From Pseudomonadota bacterium (GTDB taxonomy: Bacteria; Pseudomonadota; Gammaproteobacteria; Competibacterales; Competibacteraceae), in contig JAKLIY010000001.1 of the NCBI GenBank assembly GCA_022709365.1, positions 62,001 through 126,000 on the forward strand: a stretch of DNA of 64,000 nt. The letters run 5' to 3'. The first letter of the stretch is position 1. Each line of letters opens with the position of its first letter. The position numbers and the translations under genes were made by a program. Under the pieces are notes generated by a model. It ran no database searches. It saw only the letters and a list, made by a program, of their open reading frames with translations, and was not told where the DNA came from. Shown here piece by piece: positions 18,828-27,709 of this stretch.

Positions 18828-19792
18828 ACTACGCCAGAATCGCTGGAACCGGCAGCTATCTGCCCGAGAAAGTGCTCACCAACGCCGATCTCGAACAGAT
18901 TATCGACACCACGGCGGACTGGATTGTGGAACGCACCGGGGTTGAGGAGCGCCACATTGCCGCGCCGGATGAGACTACCTGCGATCTGGCCGAGCGCGCC
19001 GCCCGCCGGGCGCTGGAGGCTGCCGGCCTGGAGCCGGGCGCTATCGATCTGATTGTGCTGGGCACGACCACCCCCGATCACATTTTCCCCAGCGTCGCCA
19101 CCCAGTTGCAACATCGCCTGGGTTGCCCCGGCGGCCCGGCCTTCGATGTGCAGGCGGTTTGCACCGGCTTCGTTTACGCTATGGACATCGCGCACCGCTT
19201 CATCCGAACCGGCGCGGCGCAGCGGGCGCTGGTGGTCGGGGCGGATACATTCACCCGCATTATCAACTGGGAAGATCGCGGTACCTGTATTCTGTTCGGC
19301 GACGGCGCGGGCGCGGTGGTGCTGGAGGCCGCGGACGAACCGGGCATTATCGACAGCCGATTGGGCGCCGATGGCCGTTACAAGGAACTGCTGTGGGTGC
19401 CCGCCGGCGTTTCCAGCGGCTATGAGCAGACCCGGCAGAACGCGGCTTTCGTGGAAATGCGCGGCAGCGAGGTGTTCAAGGTGGCGGTGACGACCCTCAA
19501 GGATATGGCTGAACAAATTCTGGCGGCGAATCAAATGACGGTCGCCGATGTGGACTGGCTGATCCCGCATCAGGCCAACCGCCGGATTCTCACCGCGACC
19601 GCCAAGCGTCTGGGTTTGCCGGAAGAACGGATGGTGGACTGTGTGCGGACCCACGGCAACACCTCGGCGGCTTCGGTGCCGCTGGCGCTGGATGTCGCGG
19701 TACGCGATGGCCGCATCCAGCGCGGCCAAACACTGTTGCTGGAAGGCTTCGGCGGCGGGTTTACCTGGGGCGCAGTGCTGGTGAAGTATTGA
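18824..19792 (+). CDS. fabH: 3-oxoacyl-ACP synthase III (KASIII)
   Basis: A 322-residue thiolase-fold enzyme. The active-site Cys is in [12 protein letters not shown], the His in [11 protein letters not shown] and the Asn in [15 protein letters not shown], the complete KASIII triad. It condenses acetyl-CoA with malonyl-ACP to start fatty-acid synthesis. The start is a TTG that overlaps the plsX stop (TTGA), indicating translational coupling. The gene after it is fabG; fabD, normally between the two, is absent. Confidence 0.96.
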   Translation: MNYARIAGTGSYLPEKVLTNADLEQIIDTTADWIVERTGVEERHIAAPDETTCDLAERAARRALEAAGLEPGAIDLIVLGTTTPDHIFPSVATQLQHRLGCPGGPAFDVQAVCTGFVYAMDIAHRFIRTGAAQRALVVGADTFTRIINWEDRGTCILFGDGAGAVVLEAADEPGIIDSRLGADGRYKELLWVPAGVSSGYEQTRQNAAFVEMRGSEVFKVAVTTLKDMAEQILAANQMTVADVDWLIPHQANRRILTATAKRLGLPEERMVDCVRTHGNTSAASVPLALDVAVRDGRIQRGQTLLLEGFGGGFTWGAVLVKY

Positions 19793-19805
19793 GGTGGAGA
19801 AAGTC

Positions 19806-20555
19806 ATGATGATGACACTGGGCGGTGAAATTGCGCTGGTCACTGGAGCCAGTCGGGGCATCGGTCGGGCGATTGCCCGCGAGCTGGGCCGACGCGGCGC
19901 GACGGTGATCGGCACGGCAACGACTGGAGCGGGGGCGGAGGCGATAACGCAGGATTTGCAGAGCCGGGATATTAAAGGTTGCGGTTTGCGGCTAGAGGTC
20001 ACCGATCCTGCGTCAGTGGAAGCAACGGTCAAAGCCGTGACGCAGGAATTTGGTGCGCCCAGTATTCTGGTCAACAATGCCGGCATCGCTCGCGATAACC
20101 TGCTGTTGCGGATGAAAGAAGAGGAATGGACCGCTATTCTCGACACGAATCTGGGTTCGGTCTATCGGCTGAGCAAGGCGGTGTTGCGCGGCATGATGAA
20201 GGCTCAGCGCGGGCGCATGATCAACATCACTTCGGTGGTAGGCGTCACCGGCAGCGCCGGGCAGGCCAATTACGCTGCCGCCAAGGCCGGCATTATCGGC
20301 TTTACCAAATCGCTGGCGCGGGAAGTCGGTTCGCGCAACATCACAGTCAACGCGGTAGCGCCGGGGTTGATTGAAACCGACATGACCCGCGCATTGCCGG
20401 AGAGCCAGCGCCAGGCGCTGGTTGCATCGATTCCGCTGCAGCGGCCCGGTCAACCCGAGGATGTCGCGCGGGTCGTGGCCTTTCTGGCCTCGGCGGACGC
20501 CGCCTATATCACCGGCGCCACCCTGCACGTCAACGGCGGGATGGCTATGGTATGA
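19806..20555 (+). CDS. fabG: 3-oxoacyl-ACP reductase
   Basis: A 249-residue short-chain dehydrogenase. The NADPH-binding motif is TGASRGIGRAIA, NNAG follows, and the catalytic Ser-Tyr-Lys triad lies in NITSVVGVTG and NYAAAKAGIIGFTKSLA. It reduces 3-oxoacyl-ACP to (R)-3-hydroxyacyl-ACP. I chose the ATG at 19806 behind a GGTGGAG ribosome site. It starts 13 bases after fabH stops. About 200 bases separate it from acpP; that gap contains GC-rich inverted sequence (ggcgcgcc) but no promoter I would defend. Confidence 0.95.
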   Translation: MMMTLGGEIALVTGASRGIGRAIARELGRRGATVIGTATTGAGAEAITQDLQSRDIKGCGLRLEVTDPASVEATVKAVTQEFGAPSILVNNAGIARDNLLLRMKEEEWTAILDTNLGSVYRLSKAVLRGMMKAQRGRMINITSVVGVTGSAGQANYAAAKAGIIGFTKSLAREVGSRNITVNAVAPGLIETDMTRALPESQRQALVASIPLQRPGQPEDVARVVAFLASADAAYITGATLHVNGGMAMV

Positions 20556-20758
20556 GGCCGGTCAACGGCTAGAATTGGGGGAATCCGCGCTGGCGCGCCG
20601 GCGGTCAGCGCAGGATCGGAAAATCGCCGAATTTTGGAAATTATCGCTGGATATTTTCTGCAATTCGCGCAAGTTGTGATACCGTTGCGCCGGATTTCAC
20701 CCGCCCTTCAGGGAGGGTGTGGATTGAAGCAAACAGACACCTGAGGAAGCAAACCGTC

Positions 20759-21004
20759 ATGACTGACATCAGCAACATCGAAGCCCGCGTCAAGAAAATC
20801 ATCATCGAGCAGCTCGGGGTGAAGGAAGAGCAAGTCACCAATGAAGCCTCTTTTGTCGAGGATCTCGGTGCCGACTCGCTGGATACCGTCGAACTGGTGA
20901 TGGCTTTGGAGGAAGAGTTTGAACTCGAAATTCCTGATGAGGATGCCGAGAAAATCACCACCGTGCAGCAGGCCATTGACTATATCACGGCGCATCTGGG
21001 TTGA
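20759..21004 (+). CDS. acpP: Acyl carrier protein
   Basis: An 81-residue acidic protein with the phosphopantetheine attachment motif [19 protein letters not shown]; the modified Ser is in DSL. It carries the growing acyl chain. The ATG at 20759 follows a GAGGAAG ribosome site; an upstream GTG at 20717 would add 14 unrelated residues. The order fabG-acpP-fabF is standard. Confidence 0.97.
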   Translation: MTDISNIEARVKKIIIEQLGVKEEQVTNEASFVEDLGADSLDTVELVMALEEEFELEIPDEDAEKITTVQQAIDYITAHLG

Positions 21005-21100
21005 GGGCGTTAGTCCAGCATCGTTCGAGTTCATCCGCCGCGACCGCCGCCGGGGGGCGCGGCCAGGTTTTCTCAGCGCAGCACAGCAGAGGGTAGTCCT

Positions 21101-22342
21101 GTGGCCAAGCGGCGAGTGGTAGTGACCGGGATGGGGATCGTGTCGCCCGTCGGCAGCACGGTGGAAACAGCCTGGAGCAATGTTCTGGCCGGCCACAGTG
21201 GTATCGGGCTTGTCACTGCTTTTGATGTCAGCCATTTTCCGGTGCGCATCGGCGGGGCGGTGAAAGATTTTCAAATCGAACAGTATCTGCCGGTCAAGGA
21301 AGCCCGGAAGATGGACGCCTTTATTCATTATGGCATCGGCGCTGCAGTGCAGGCGATCCGCGATTCCGGGCTGGAGGTCACGGAAGCCAATGCCGAACGC
21401 ATCGGGACCTATATCGGCTCCGGCATCGGCGGTTTGCCGGGCATTGAGGAAGGCCACTCCGCTTTTCTCAAGGGTGGGCCGCGCCGACTGACCCCGTTCT
21501 TTGTACCGCGTAGCATTATCAACATGGTGTCGGGCAATCTGTCGATCCTGTACGGGATCAAGGGGCCGAACCTGGCGGTCGTGACGGCTTGTACGACGGG
21601 TACGCATAGCATCGGTCTAGCCGGCCGACTCATTGCCTATGGCGACGCGGATGTGATGATTGCCGGCGGCGCAGAAATGGCGACTACACCCACCGGGCTG
21701 TGTGGTTTCGCGGCAGCACGAGCGCTGTCGGTGCGCAACGATGAACCGGAGAAAGCCAGTCGCCCTTGGGATAAAGATCGTGATGGCTTTGTATTGAGCG
21801 ATGGTGCCGGGGTGGTGGTGCTGGAGGAATATGAACACGCCCGGCAGCGCGGCGCACGCATTTACGCAGAACTTATCGGCTTTGGCATGAGTGGCGATGC
21901 TTACCACATGACCCTGCCGCCGCCTGATGGCGATGGCGCCCGGCGGGCGATGATCAATGCCTTACGCGATGCAGAAATTACTTCCGAGGCGGTGGATTAC
22001 ATCAATGCCCACGGCACGTCCACGCCGGCAGGGGACAAGATTGAGAGCGACGCTGCCAAGGCGGTGTTCGGTGATTACGCTTACCAGTTGGCGATGAGTT
22101 CCACCAAGTCGATGACCGGTCATCTGCTGGGCGCGGCAGGCGGGGTTGAAGCCATCTTCGCGGTGCTGGCGATCCGCGATCAGGTCGCGCCGCCAACCAT
22201 TAATCTGGACCATCCGGAAGCAGGCTGCGATTTGAACTATGTGCCGCACACCGCCCAGGAACGGCGGATTCAGGTGGCGCTGTCCAATTCCTTCGGCTTT
22301 GGCGGCACTAACGGCACCGTGGTGTTCCGCGCGCTGGATTGA
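21101..22342 (+). CDS. fabF: 3-oxoacyl-ACP synthase II
   Basis: A 413-residue condensing enzyme with the Cys-His-His active site: [24 protein letters not shown] and [18 protein letters not shown]. It elongates acyl-ACP with malonyl-ACP and makes cis-vaccenate precursors. The start is GTG at 21101 behind GAGGG. The stop overlaps the TTG start of mltG (TTGA). No pabC lies between fabF and mltG, unlike in E. coli. Confidence 0.96.
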   Translation: MAKRRVVVTGMGIVSPVGSTVETAWSNVLAGHSGIGLVTAFDVSHFPVRIGGAVKDFQIEQYLPVKEARKMDAFIHYGIGAAVQAIRDSGLEVTEANAERIGTYIGSGIGGLPGIEEGHSAFLKGGPRRLTPFFVPRSIINMVSGNLSILYGIKGPNLAVVTACTTGTHSIGLAGRLIAYGDADVMIAGGAEMATTPTGLCGFAAARALSVRNDEPEKASRPWDKDRDGFVLSDGAGVVVLEEYEHARQRGARIYAELIGFGMSGDAYHMTLPPPDGDGARRAMINALRDAEITSEAVDYINAHGTSTPAGDKIESDAAKAVFGDYAYQLAMSSTKSMTGHLLGAAGGVEAIFAVLAIRDQVAPPTINLDHPEAGCDLNYVPHTAQERRIQVALSNSFGFGGTNGTVVFRALD

Positions 22343-23373
22343 GGGCGTCAATCCCGTTGATTTTCAAACGGCTTTGGCGATGGGGGTTGGCGCTGGCGTT
22401 CGGGCTGGCGTTATCCTTGTCCCTGATTTACATCGATTACCGGCAATTTCTGGAAACCCCGCTCAGTGTTCCTGCTCAGGGGCTGACTTTGGAAATCAAG
22501 CCGGGCACCGGCATCGGCCAGCTTGCCCGGCAATTGCAACAGCAACCGGGTTTATCGCGCCCGACTTTCTACCTGGAAGCCTACGCCCGATCGACCGGCT
22601 TGGCGTCCCGCCTGAAAGCCGGTGAATATGCCCTGACCCCTGGTCTGACGCCCCGCCTGTTGCTCGACCGCATCGTCGCGGGTCGGGTGATCCAGTATTC
22701 GCTGACTATCGTAGAAGGCTGGACCTTTCGCCAGTTACGGCAGACTTTAGCTTCCCATCCCAAACTCGTTCAGACGCTGTCGGGTTTGAGTGATGCTGAG
22801 GTCATGGCGCGCCTGGGGCATCCCGGCGAGCATCCCGAAGGGTGGTTCCTGCCCGATACCTATCATTTTCCCGCCGGCTTTACCGATGAGGCGTTCCTGC
22901 GACGGGCGCGGGCGGCTATGGATCAACGGTTGAGGGAAATCTGGGATCGGCGTGCGCCTGGTGCGCCAGTGAACGATCCCTACCAGGCGCTGATTCTGGC
23001 GTCGATCATCGAAAAGGAAACCGGAGTCGCGGCAGAACGAGTGGAAATTGCCGGCGTCTTTGCCCGGCGTCTGCGCCAGGGGATGCGCCTGCAAACCGAT
23101 CCTGCCGTGATTTACGGGCTGGGCGAGGTGTTTGACGGCAATTTGCGCCGTCGGGATTTGGAAACTGATACGCCGTATAACACCTATACTCGCCCGGGCT
23201 TGCCGCCGACGCCCATTGCCTTGCCAGGAATAGCGGCGCTGGAGGCCGCCGTCAATCCCGCATCTGGCGATACGCTGTACTTCGTAGCGGACGGCGAAGG
23301 CGGCCATGTTTTTTCCCGGACGCTCGAAGAACACAACCGGGCGGTTCGGCGGTATCAGTTGCAGGGGAGATAG
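22339..23373 (+). CDS. mltG: Endolytic murein transglycosylase MltG
   Basis: A 344-residue YceG-family protein. A basic N-terminus and one transmembrane helix (about residues 12-32) anchor it in the inner membrane; a LysM-like region follows ([17 protein letters not shown]). The catalytic domain contains the conserved Glu in [12 protein letters not shown], plus [12 protein letters not shown] and [14 protein letters not shown]. It cuts nascent glycan strands and sets their length. It starts at TTG overlapping fabF and is followed within 1 base by tmk. Confidence 0.94.
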   Translation: MRASIPLIFKRLWRWGLALAFGLALSLSLIYIDYRQFLETPLSVPAQGLTLEIKPGTGIGQLARQLQQQPGLSRPTFYLEAYARSTGLASRLKAGEYALTPGLTPRLLLDRIVAGRVIQYSLTIVEGWTFRQLRQTLASHPKLVQTLSGLSDAEVMARLGHPGEHPEGWFLPDTYHFPAGFTDEAFLRRARAAMDQRLREIWDRRAPGAPVNDPYQALILASIIEKETGVAAERVEIAGVFARRLRQGMRLQTDPAVIYGLGEVFDGNLRRRDLETDTPYNTYTRPGLPPTPIALPGIAALEAAVNPASGDTLYFVADGEGGHVFSRTLEEHNRAVRRYQLQGR

Positions 23374-23374
23374 G

Positions 23375-24025
23375 ATGTCTGGTCGATTCATCACGCTCGA
23401 AGGCGGTGAAGGTGCGGGAAAAACGACGCAACTGACCTTCATGCGCGACTATTTAGAGCAGACCGGCTGCCGGGTCGTGGTGACCCGTGAACCGGGGGGC
23501 ACCGTACTCGGCGAGGAAATTCGCGGTCTACTGCTGAGCCATCGCCATGACGGGATGAGCCTGGCGGCGGAAACCCTGCTGATGTTCGCCGCCCGCGCCG
23601 AACATCTGGAACGAGTGATTCGTCCAGCGCTTGCTGAAGGTCGCTGGGTGCTGTGCGACCGCTTCACCGACGCCACTTATGCCTACCAGGGCGGTGGGCG
23701 CGGTCTGGCGCAGGGGCGGATTGCCGTGCTGGAGGACTGGGTGCAGGGCGCGTTGCGGCCTGATTTAACCCTGCTGTTTGATCTACCCGTAATGGTCGGG
23801 CTGGCGCGGGCCGGGAAACGCAGCGCGGCGGATCGCTTTGAGCAGGAAGATGCGGCATTTTTTGCACGGGTACGGGCGATGTATCTGGCACGGGCGGCCC
23901 AGCATCCTGACCGTTACCGGGTCGTCAACGCCGATCAACCGATCGCGGCGGTGCGGGCGGAGGTGAAAAGCCGTCTCGTTGAATTCCTGCACTGTTCCCC
24001 GGATCACAGGAGTATACTGCAATGA
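23375..24025 (+). CDS. tmk: Thymidylate kinase
   Basis: A 216-residue P-loop kinase: [15 protein letters not shown] is the Walker A region, VTREPGG carries the DR(Y/H)/TREPGG signature that binds dTMP, and [16 protein letters not shown] is the family DRF motif. It phosphorylates dTMP to dTDP. The ATG at 23375 follows GGAGATAGG. The usual neighbour holB is displaced by vapBC. Confidence 0.95.
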   Translation: MSGRFITLEGGEGAGKTTQLTFMRDYLEQTGCRVVVTREPGGTVLGEEIRGLLLSHRHDGMSLAAETLLMFAARAEHLERVIRPALAEGRWVLCDRFTDATYAYQGGGRGLAQGRIAVLEDWVQGALRPDLTLLFDLPVMVGLARAGKRSAADRFEQEDAAFFARVRAMYLARAAQHPDRYRVVNADQPIAAVRAEVKSRLVEFLHCSPDHRSILQ

Positions 24026-24034
24026 TATATACTC
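24010..24034. promoter_or_regulatory. Inverted repeat with -10-like boxes upstream of vapB, probable VapB operator
   Basis: GAGTATA (24010-24016) and TATACTC (24028-24034) form a perfect 7-bp inverted repeat with an 11-base centre. Each arm holds a TATACT -10-like hexamer. It begins inside the end of tmk and ends 18 bases before vapB. AbrB-type antitoxins repress their own operon by binding such palindromes, so an autoregulatory operator is the natural reading. No good -35 was found. Confidence 0.6.
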
Positions 24035-24052
24035 ACTGATGGGGAAAAGACC

Positions 24053-24307
24053 ATGCCTAAAACCGCCAAAGTTTTTATGAATGGACGCAGTCAAGCCGTG
24101 CGCTTACCCGCCGAGTTTCGTTTCGATTGCCAGGAGGTTTTTATCGAAAAGCAGGGTGATCAAGTGATTCTGCGACCCAAACCACAAGATTTGGGTAAAA
24201 GCTTGATGGAGTTCTTTGCTAAAACAGAACCATTCCCCGATGATTTCCTGGTGGATCGCCAGGATCTGCCTCTGCAAGATCGGGAGTGGTTCCGTGAAAA
24301 CGCTTGA
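24053..24307 (+). CDS. vapB: VapB-type antitoxin (AbrB/MazE-like DNA-binding domain)
   Basis: An 84-residue protein with the N-terminal swapped-hairpin domain typical of VapB: KTAKVFMNGRSQAVRLPAEF followed by VFIEKQGDQVILRP. The C-terminal half is the flexible segment that blocks the toxin active site. VapB neutralises VapC and binds the operator upstream. It overlaps vapC by 14 bases, the usual coupled order antitoxin-toxin. The location between tmk and holB suggests insertion into an essential operon. Confidence 0.9.
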   Translation: MPKTAKVFMNGRSQAVRLPAEFRFDCQEVFIEKQGDQVILRPKPQDLGKSLMEFFAKTEPFPDDFLVDRQDLPLQDREWFRENA

Positions 24308-24695
24308 TACCAACATCTGCAGCTACCTCTTGCGGCGGCGGCATCCGCAGATCGTTACGCATTTTGAAGGATTGGCGTCCGACGATTTGTTCCTGTCAGC
24401 AGTGGTTGTAGCGGAACTCCGCTTTGGCGCGGCGAAACTGAGTTCAGAGCGATTCGCTGGCTATCTGGAGAATTGGCTGGGGCTTTTTGATCTACGCCCA
24501 TGGCCGGTGTCGGCCTCCCGATTTTATGCCCATCTGCGGCGTGATCTCGAGCGCCAGGGAACGCCTATCGGTAGTATGGACCTGATGATTGCGGCTCATG
24601 CGCTGGCGGAAAATGCGGTGCTGGTGACCCACAATCTGCGGGAGTTTAGGCGGGTGCCCCATTTGCAATTGGAAAACTGGGTGGAAGCCGGTTGA
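24294..24695 (+). CDS. vapC: VapC toxin, PIN-domain ribonuclease
   Basis: A 133-residue PIN domain. The acidic metal-binding residues appear in order: LDTNICSYL, SAVVVAELRFGA and IGSMDLMIAAHAL, with the terminal VTHNLREFRRV motif of VapC proteins. VapC proteins are Mg-dependent RNases that cut tRNA or rRNA. The GTG at 24294 inside vapB is chosen because it begins the PIN core (MKTLDTN). Its TGA shares bases with the holB ATG (TGATG), so toxin and DNA polymerase III delta' may be translationally coupled. All key residues look intact. Confidence 0.9.
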   Translation: MKTLDTNICSYLLRRRHPQIVTHFEGLASDDLFLSAVVVAELRFGAAKLSSERFAGYLENWLGLFDLRPWPVSASRFYAHLRRDLERQGTPIGSMDLMIAAHALAENAVLVTHNLREFRRVPHLQLENWVEAG

Positions 24696-25678
24696 TGGAC
24701 GATACACAACTCCCCTGGCATGACGCGCTGTGGCGGCAACTCCAGCAGCGACGGGCTGCTAATCGCTTGCCTCATGCGTTGTTGCTGGCCGGTCCAGCGG
24801 GACTAGGCAAGTTGACCTTCGCCCGCCGATTAGCTCGGGCGCTGTTGTGCGCGTCGCCGGATGTAGGGGGCGACGCCTGCGGTCAATGTCGGAGTTGCCG
24901 ATTGTTCCAGGCAGGCACTCATCCCGATTACAGCCCGGTGCAACCTGCCGAGGACGGCAAGGTCATCAAAATTGACCAGATCCGCGATCTGTGCGCCTTT
25001 CTCGGCTATACCCCGCAATACGGCGGCTACAAAATCGCCCTGCTGGAACCGGCGGACCGACTCAATGTCAACGCCGCCAACAGCTTGTTGAAAACACTGG
25101 AAGAACCACCGGGCAATTGCCTGTTGCTCCTCGTGACTGCCCAACCGGCGCGACTGCCCGCCACCGTGCGCAGCCGCTGTCAGGTCATCCTCTTTAGTCC
25201 GCCGACGGCGGACATCACCATGCCCTGGCTCAAGGCGCGGGTCGCCGGTGGTCTGGACGCTGTCGCCTTGCTGGAAACCGCTGGCGGCGCGCCGTTGGCG
25301 GCTTTGACCTATGCGGATGGGGAACGTTGGCGGCGTCGCCGGGAATTGGCCGATGGCTACGAACAGGTCATGACAGGTCGGCTGGATCCGATCCGGGCGG
25401 TGGAAAGCTGGACGCAAGGCGATTTGGCCGAGAATTTGCGCTGGCTGGTCAGTTGGCAGATCGATGTGATTCGGCTTAAGATGAGTTCCCATCCCCCGCG
25501 TCTGAGCAATCCTGATTTGCGTTCCCTGTTGCGGGGCTGGGCCGAGCGGCAAGCACCGCGCCTCCTGTTCGACCGATTAGACGCGGCCCTGCGCCTGCAT
25601 ACCTTGTGTGTAACGACCCAGGTCAGGGCTGACCTGCTCCTGGAGGCGTTTCTCGGCGACGTGGCAGGCGAACAATAA
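24695..25678 (+). CDS. holB: DNA polymerase III delta' subunit
   Basis: A 327-residue AAA+ clamp-loader subunit. It has ALLLAGPAGLGKLTFARRLA (P-loop region), the zinc-binding cysteines in CGQCRSC, VNAANSLLKTLEEPP and the SRC motif in TVRSRCQ. It acts in the clamp loader that places the sliding clamp on DNA. The ATG at 24695 overlaps the vapC stop. Its normal position is directly after tmk. pilZ follows 41 bases later. Confidence 0.93.
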   Translation: MDDTQLPWHDALWRQLQQRRAANRLPHALLLAGPAGLGKLTFARRLARALLCASPDVGGDACGQCRSCRLFQAGTHPDYSPVQPAEDGKVIKIDQIRDLCAFLGYTPQYGGYKIALLEPADRLNVNAANSLLKTLEEPPGNCLLLLVTAQPARLPATVRSRCQVILFSPPTADITMPWLKARVAGGLDAVALLETAGGAPLAALTYADGERWRRRRELADGYEQVMTGRLDPIRAVESWTQGDLAENLRWLVSWQIDVIRLKMSSHPPRLSNPDLRSLLRGWAERQAPRLLFDRLDAALRLHTLCVTTQVRADLLLEAFLGDVAGEQ

Positions 25679-25719
25679 ATCCGGTTTTCGCGAACAAATA
25701 TTGACGGAAGGTTGCATCC

Positions 25720-26067
25720 ATGGCGGCTCCACCCAGACAAGGCGTCATCTCCCTCGCGGTCAAGGACAAGGCGATGCTGCACGCCAATTACATGCCGTTT
25801 ATCAAAGGCGGCGGCGTCTTCATTCCGACCGAGAAAACCTTTGAACTGGGCGATGAGGTTTTTCTTCTGCTAACCCTGCTCGAAGATCCCGAGCGATTCG
25901 CCATTACCGGCAAGGTGGTCTGGATCAATCAACGCACCTCGCCCGGCGGTCGACAGATGGGGGTTGGCATCCAGTTCGGCGGCACGGATGGCGTCCGGTT
26001 GCAGAAAAAGATTGAAGCACTGCTGGGCGGCTATACCCGGTCCGACCAGCCGACTAACACCATGTAG
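25720..26067 (+). CDS. pilZ: Type IV pilus PilZ-domain protein
   Basis: A 115-residue protein of the original PilZ family, with NYMPFIKGGGVFIPTEKTFELG, LLTLLEDPERFAITGKVVWI and GVGIQFG. True PilZ is needed for type IV pilus biogenesis and usually does not bind cyclic di-GMP; the RxxxR motif of binding members is not seen at the N-terminus here. Position after holB and before tatD is conserved. No other pilus genes are in the window. Confidence 0.9.
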   Translation: MAAPPRQGVISLAVKDKAMLHANYMPFIKGGGVFIPTEKTFELGDEVFLLLTLLEDPERFAITGKVVWINQRTSPGGRQMGVGIQFGGTDGVRLQKKIEALLGGYTRSDQPTNTM

Positions 26068-26081
26068 GCCACGAATCGATC

Positions 26082-26870
26082 ATGCTGACGGATTCCCATT
26101 GCCATCTGGATCGGCTTGATCTCGCCCAGTTCGGCGGCAACCTCGCCGGGGTGCTGGACGCAGCGACGGCCAATGGCGTCACCCGCCTGTTGAGCGTCGC
26201 CACGGATCTGGCAAGCTGGCCGGCGCTGGCCCGGTTGACCGAGCCGTATCCCTTCATCGCCCTGTCGGTCGGGGTGCATCCCAGCGAAGAGGAGAGCCGC
26301 GCGCCGACTGTGGCAGAACTGACCGCGCTGGGCCGGGAATCGCGGGTCGTCGCTATCGGCGAGACCGGCCTTGATTACTATTACGGCCGCGAGAGCGCCG
26401 CTCGCCAGCAGAACTGGTTCCGGACTCATATCGCCGCTGCCCGCGAACTGGGCAAGCCGCTGATCGTCCATACCCGCGAGGCGCGGGAAGATACGTTGCG
26501 CATTCTGGCCGAAGAAGGCGCGGCGGAGGTCGGCGGGGTGCTGCACTGCTTCACCGAGGACTGGGAGATGGCGGCGCGGGCGCTGGAATTGGATTTTTAT
26601 ATCTCGTTTTCCGGCATTGTGACCTTCAAAAACGCCCGGCCAATCCAGGACGCCGCGCAACGTCTGCCGGCTGACCGGCTGCTGATTGAGACTGATGCGC
26701 CCTATCTGGCGCCGATTCCGCACCGGGGCAAACCCAATCATCCAGCCTGGGTGCGGCATGTCGCGGCATTCGTCGCCCAACTGCGCGGCGAGTCGCTGGA
26801 GCAGATAGCGGCCACAACGACCGCCAATTATCTCCGGTTGTTTGGCGCGGTGAGCAGGGAGGCAGCGTGA
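26082..26870 (+). CDS. TatD-family metal-dependent hydrolase
   Basis: A 262-residue TIM-barrel deoxyribonuclease/hydrolase (YcfH/TatD type). Metal ligands appear in TDSHCHLD, IGETGLDYYY, PLIVHTREA, GVLHCFTED and LIETDAPYLAP. Members show 3'-5' exonuclease or D-aminoacyl-related activities; the exact substrate is open. It lies in the tmk-holB-pilZ-tatD order known from Pseudomonas and overlaps the nudix gene by 4 bases. Confidence 0.93.
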   Translation: MLTDSHCHLDRLDLAQFGGNLAGVLDAATANGVTRLLSVATDLASWPALARLTEPYPFIALSVGVHPSEEESRAPTVAELTALGRESRVVAIGETGLDYYYGRESAARQQNWFRTHIAAARELGKPLIVHTREAREDTLRILAEEGAAEVGGVLHCFTEDWEMAARALELDFYISFSGIVTFKNARPIQDAAQRLPADRLLIETDAPYLAPIPHRGKPNHPAWVRHVAAFVAQLRGESLEQIAATTTANYLRLFGAVSREAA

Positions 26871-27490
26871 ATCACGCGGCAATGCGCGACCGGGTGCGGC
26901 GCTGTCTGCATTCCACCCATTACATCGAAACCGTGACTGGCGATCATGCGGTGGCCGGGATGGAACGTGAAGAGCGGATGCTGACCCCGGCGGCGGTTCT
27001 CGTGCCACTGGTGGAGCGCCCCGACGGCTATACGGTGTTGCTGACTCAGCGCACCGCGCATCTGGAACATCACGCCGGACAGATCAGCTTTCCCGGTGGG
27101 CGGGCTGAGGAAGAGGACGCCGGTCCGGTGGAGACGGCGTTGCGCGAGGCTGAAGAGGAAATTGGCCTGCACCGTCGGCATGTCGTCGAAATCGCCGGTT
27201 TTCTGGACCTGTATCAGACGGTGACCGGGTTTCTGATCACGCCAGCGGTGGGTTTTGTAACACCGCCGTTTGATCTGCGGCTGGATGATTTCGAGGTAGC
27301 CGAGGCGTTTGAAGTCCCACTGGATTTCATTCTCGATCCGCGCCACCACGAGCGCCACAGTATGCTCTACCAGGGGCGGCAGCGGCAGTATTACGTCATT
27401 CCCTACGAAAACCGCTTCATCTGGGGCGCGACTGCCGCCATGCTGGTGAATTTCGCCCGGCGGCTAACGGGAAACCCGCTGCTGCCCTGA
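26867..27490 (+). CDS. Nudix hydrolase, probable coenzyme A pyrophosphatase
   Basis: A 207-residue Nudix protein. The CoA-pyrophosphatase signature LLTQRTAHLEHHAGQISFPG precedes a Nudix box ending ALREAEEEIGL; the first box acid is Asp rather than Glu, as is usual in the NudL/YeaB branch. It is expected to split CoA into 3',5'-ADP and phosphopantetheine. GTG start overlapping tatD. Its 3' end overlaps the convergent small gene by 27 bases. Confidence 0.88.
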   Translation: MNHAAMRDRVRRCLHSTHYIETVTGDHAVAGMEREERMLTPAAVLVPLVERPDGYTVLLTQRTAHLEHHAGQISFPGGRAEEEDAGPVETALREAEEEIGLHRRHVVEIAGFLDLYQTVTGFLITPAVGFVTPPFDLRLDDFEVAEAFEVPLDFILDPRHHERHSMLYQGRQRQYYVIPYENRFIWGATAAMLVNFARRLTGNPLLP

Positions 27491-27679
27491 ATCCGGCGCA
27501 TCGCTGGCCGCGCCCCGATGGTGAACGAACTGCCGTAGCAGGAATTCTTCATCGCCTGGGGTCAGGTCAAACCGCAGACTGGCGCTTTCAACGGTGTTGA
27601 CGGTGCAATGTCCCTGTTCGGCGAGCCACTGGAACGCCCGGCGCAGCGCCTCGCCTTCGGGAACGACGGCTCTCAACAT
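27464..27679 (-). CDS. Small conserved-looking protein, function unknown
   Basis: A 71-residue acidic protein beginning MLRAVVPEGEALRRAFQWLA. I do not recognise a family. A near-perfect ribosome site GGGAGG lies 5 bases before the ATG, and the composition looks like a real protein, which is why it is listed. The C-terminal few codons overlap the nudix gene on the other strand. It lies between ppc and nudix on the ppc side and could be read through toward nudix. No membrane segment or cysteine-rich motif is seen. Confidence 0.55.
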   Translation of the reverse strand: MLRAVVPEGEALRRAFQWLAEQGHCTVNTVESASLRFDLTPGDEEFLLRQFVHHRGAASDAPDSGQQRVSR

Positions 27680-27709
27680 GATGACCTCCCAGTACGCGCA
27701 AACTCCGCC

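Noticed and set aside
18803-20146. Long open frame on the minus strand opposite fabH and the start of fabG
   Set aside because: It is fully antisense to well-supported genes, has no recognisable domains, and such frames are expected in GC-rich coding DNA.
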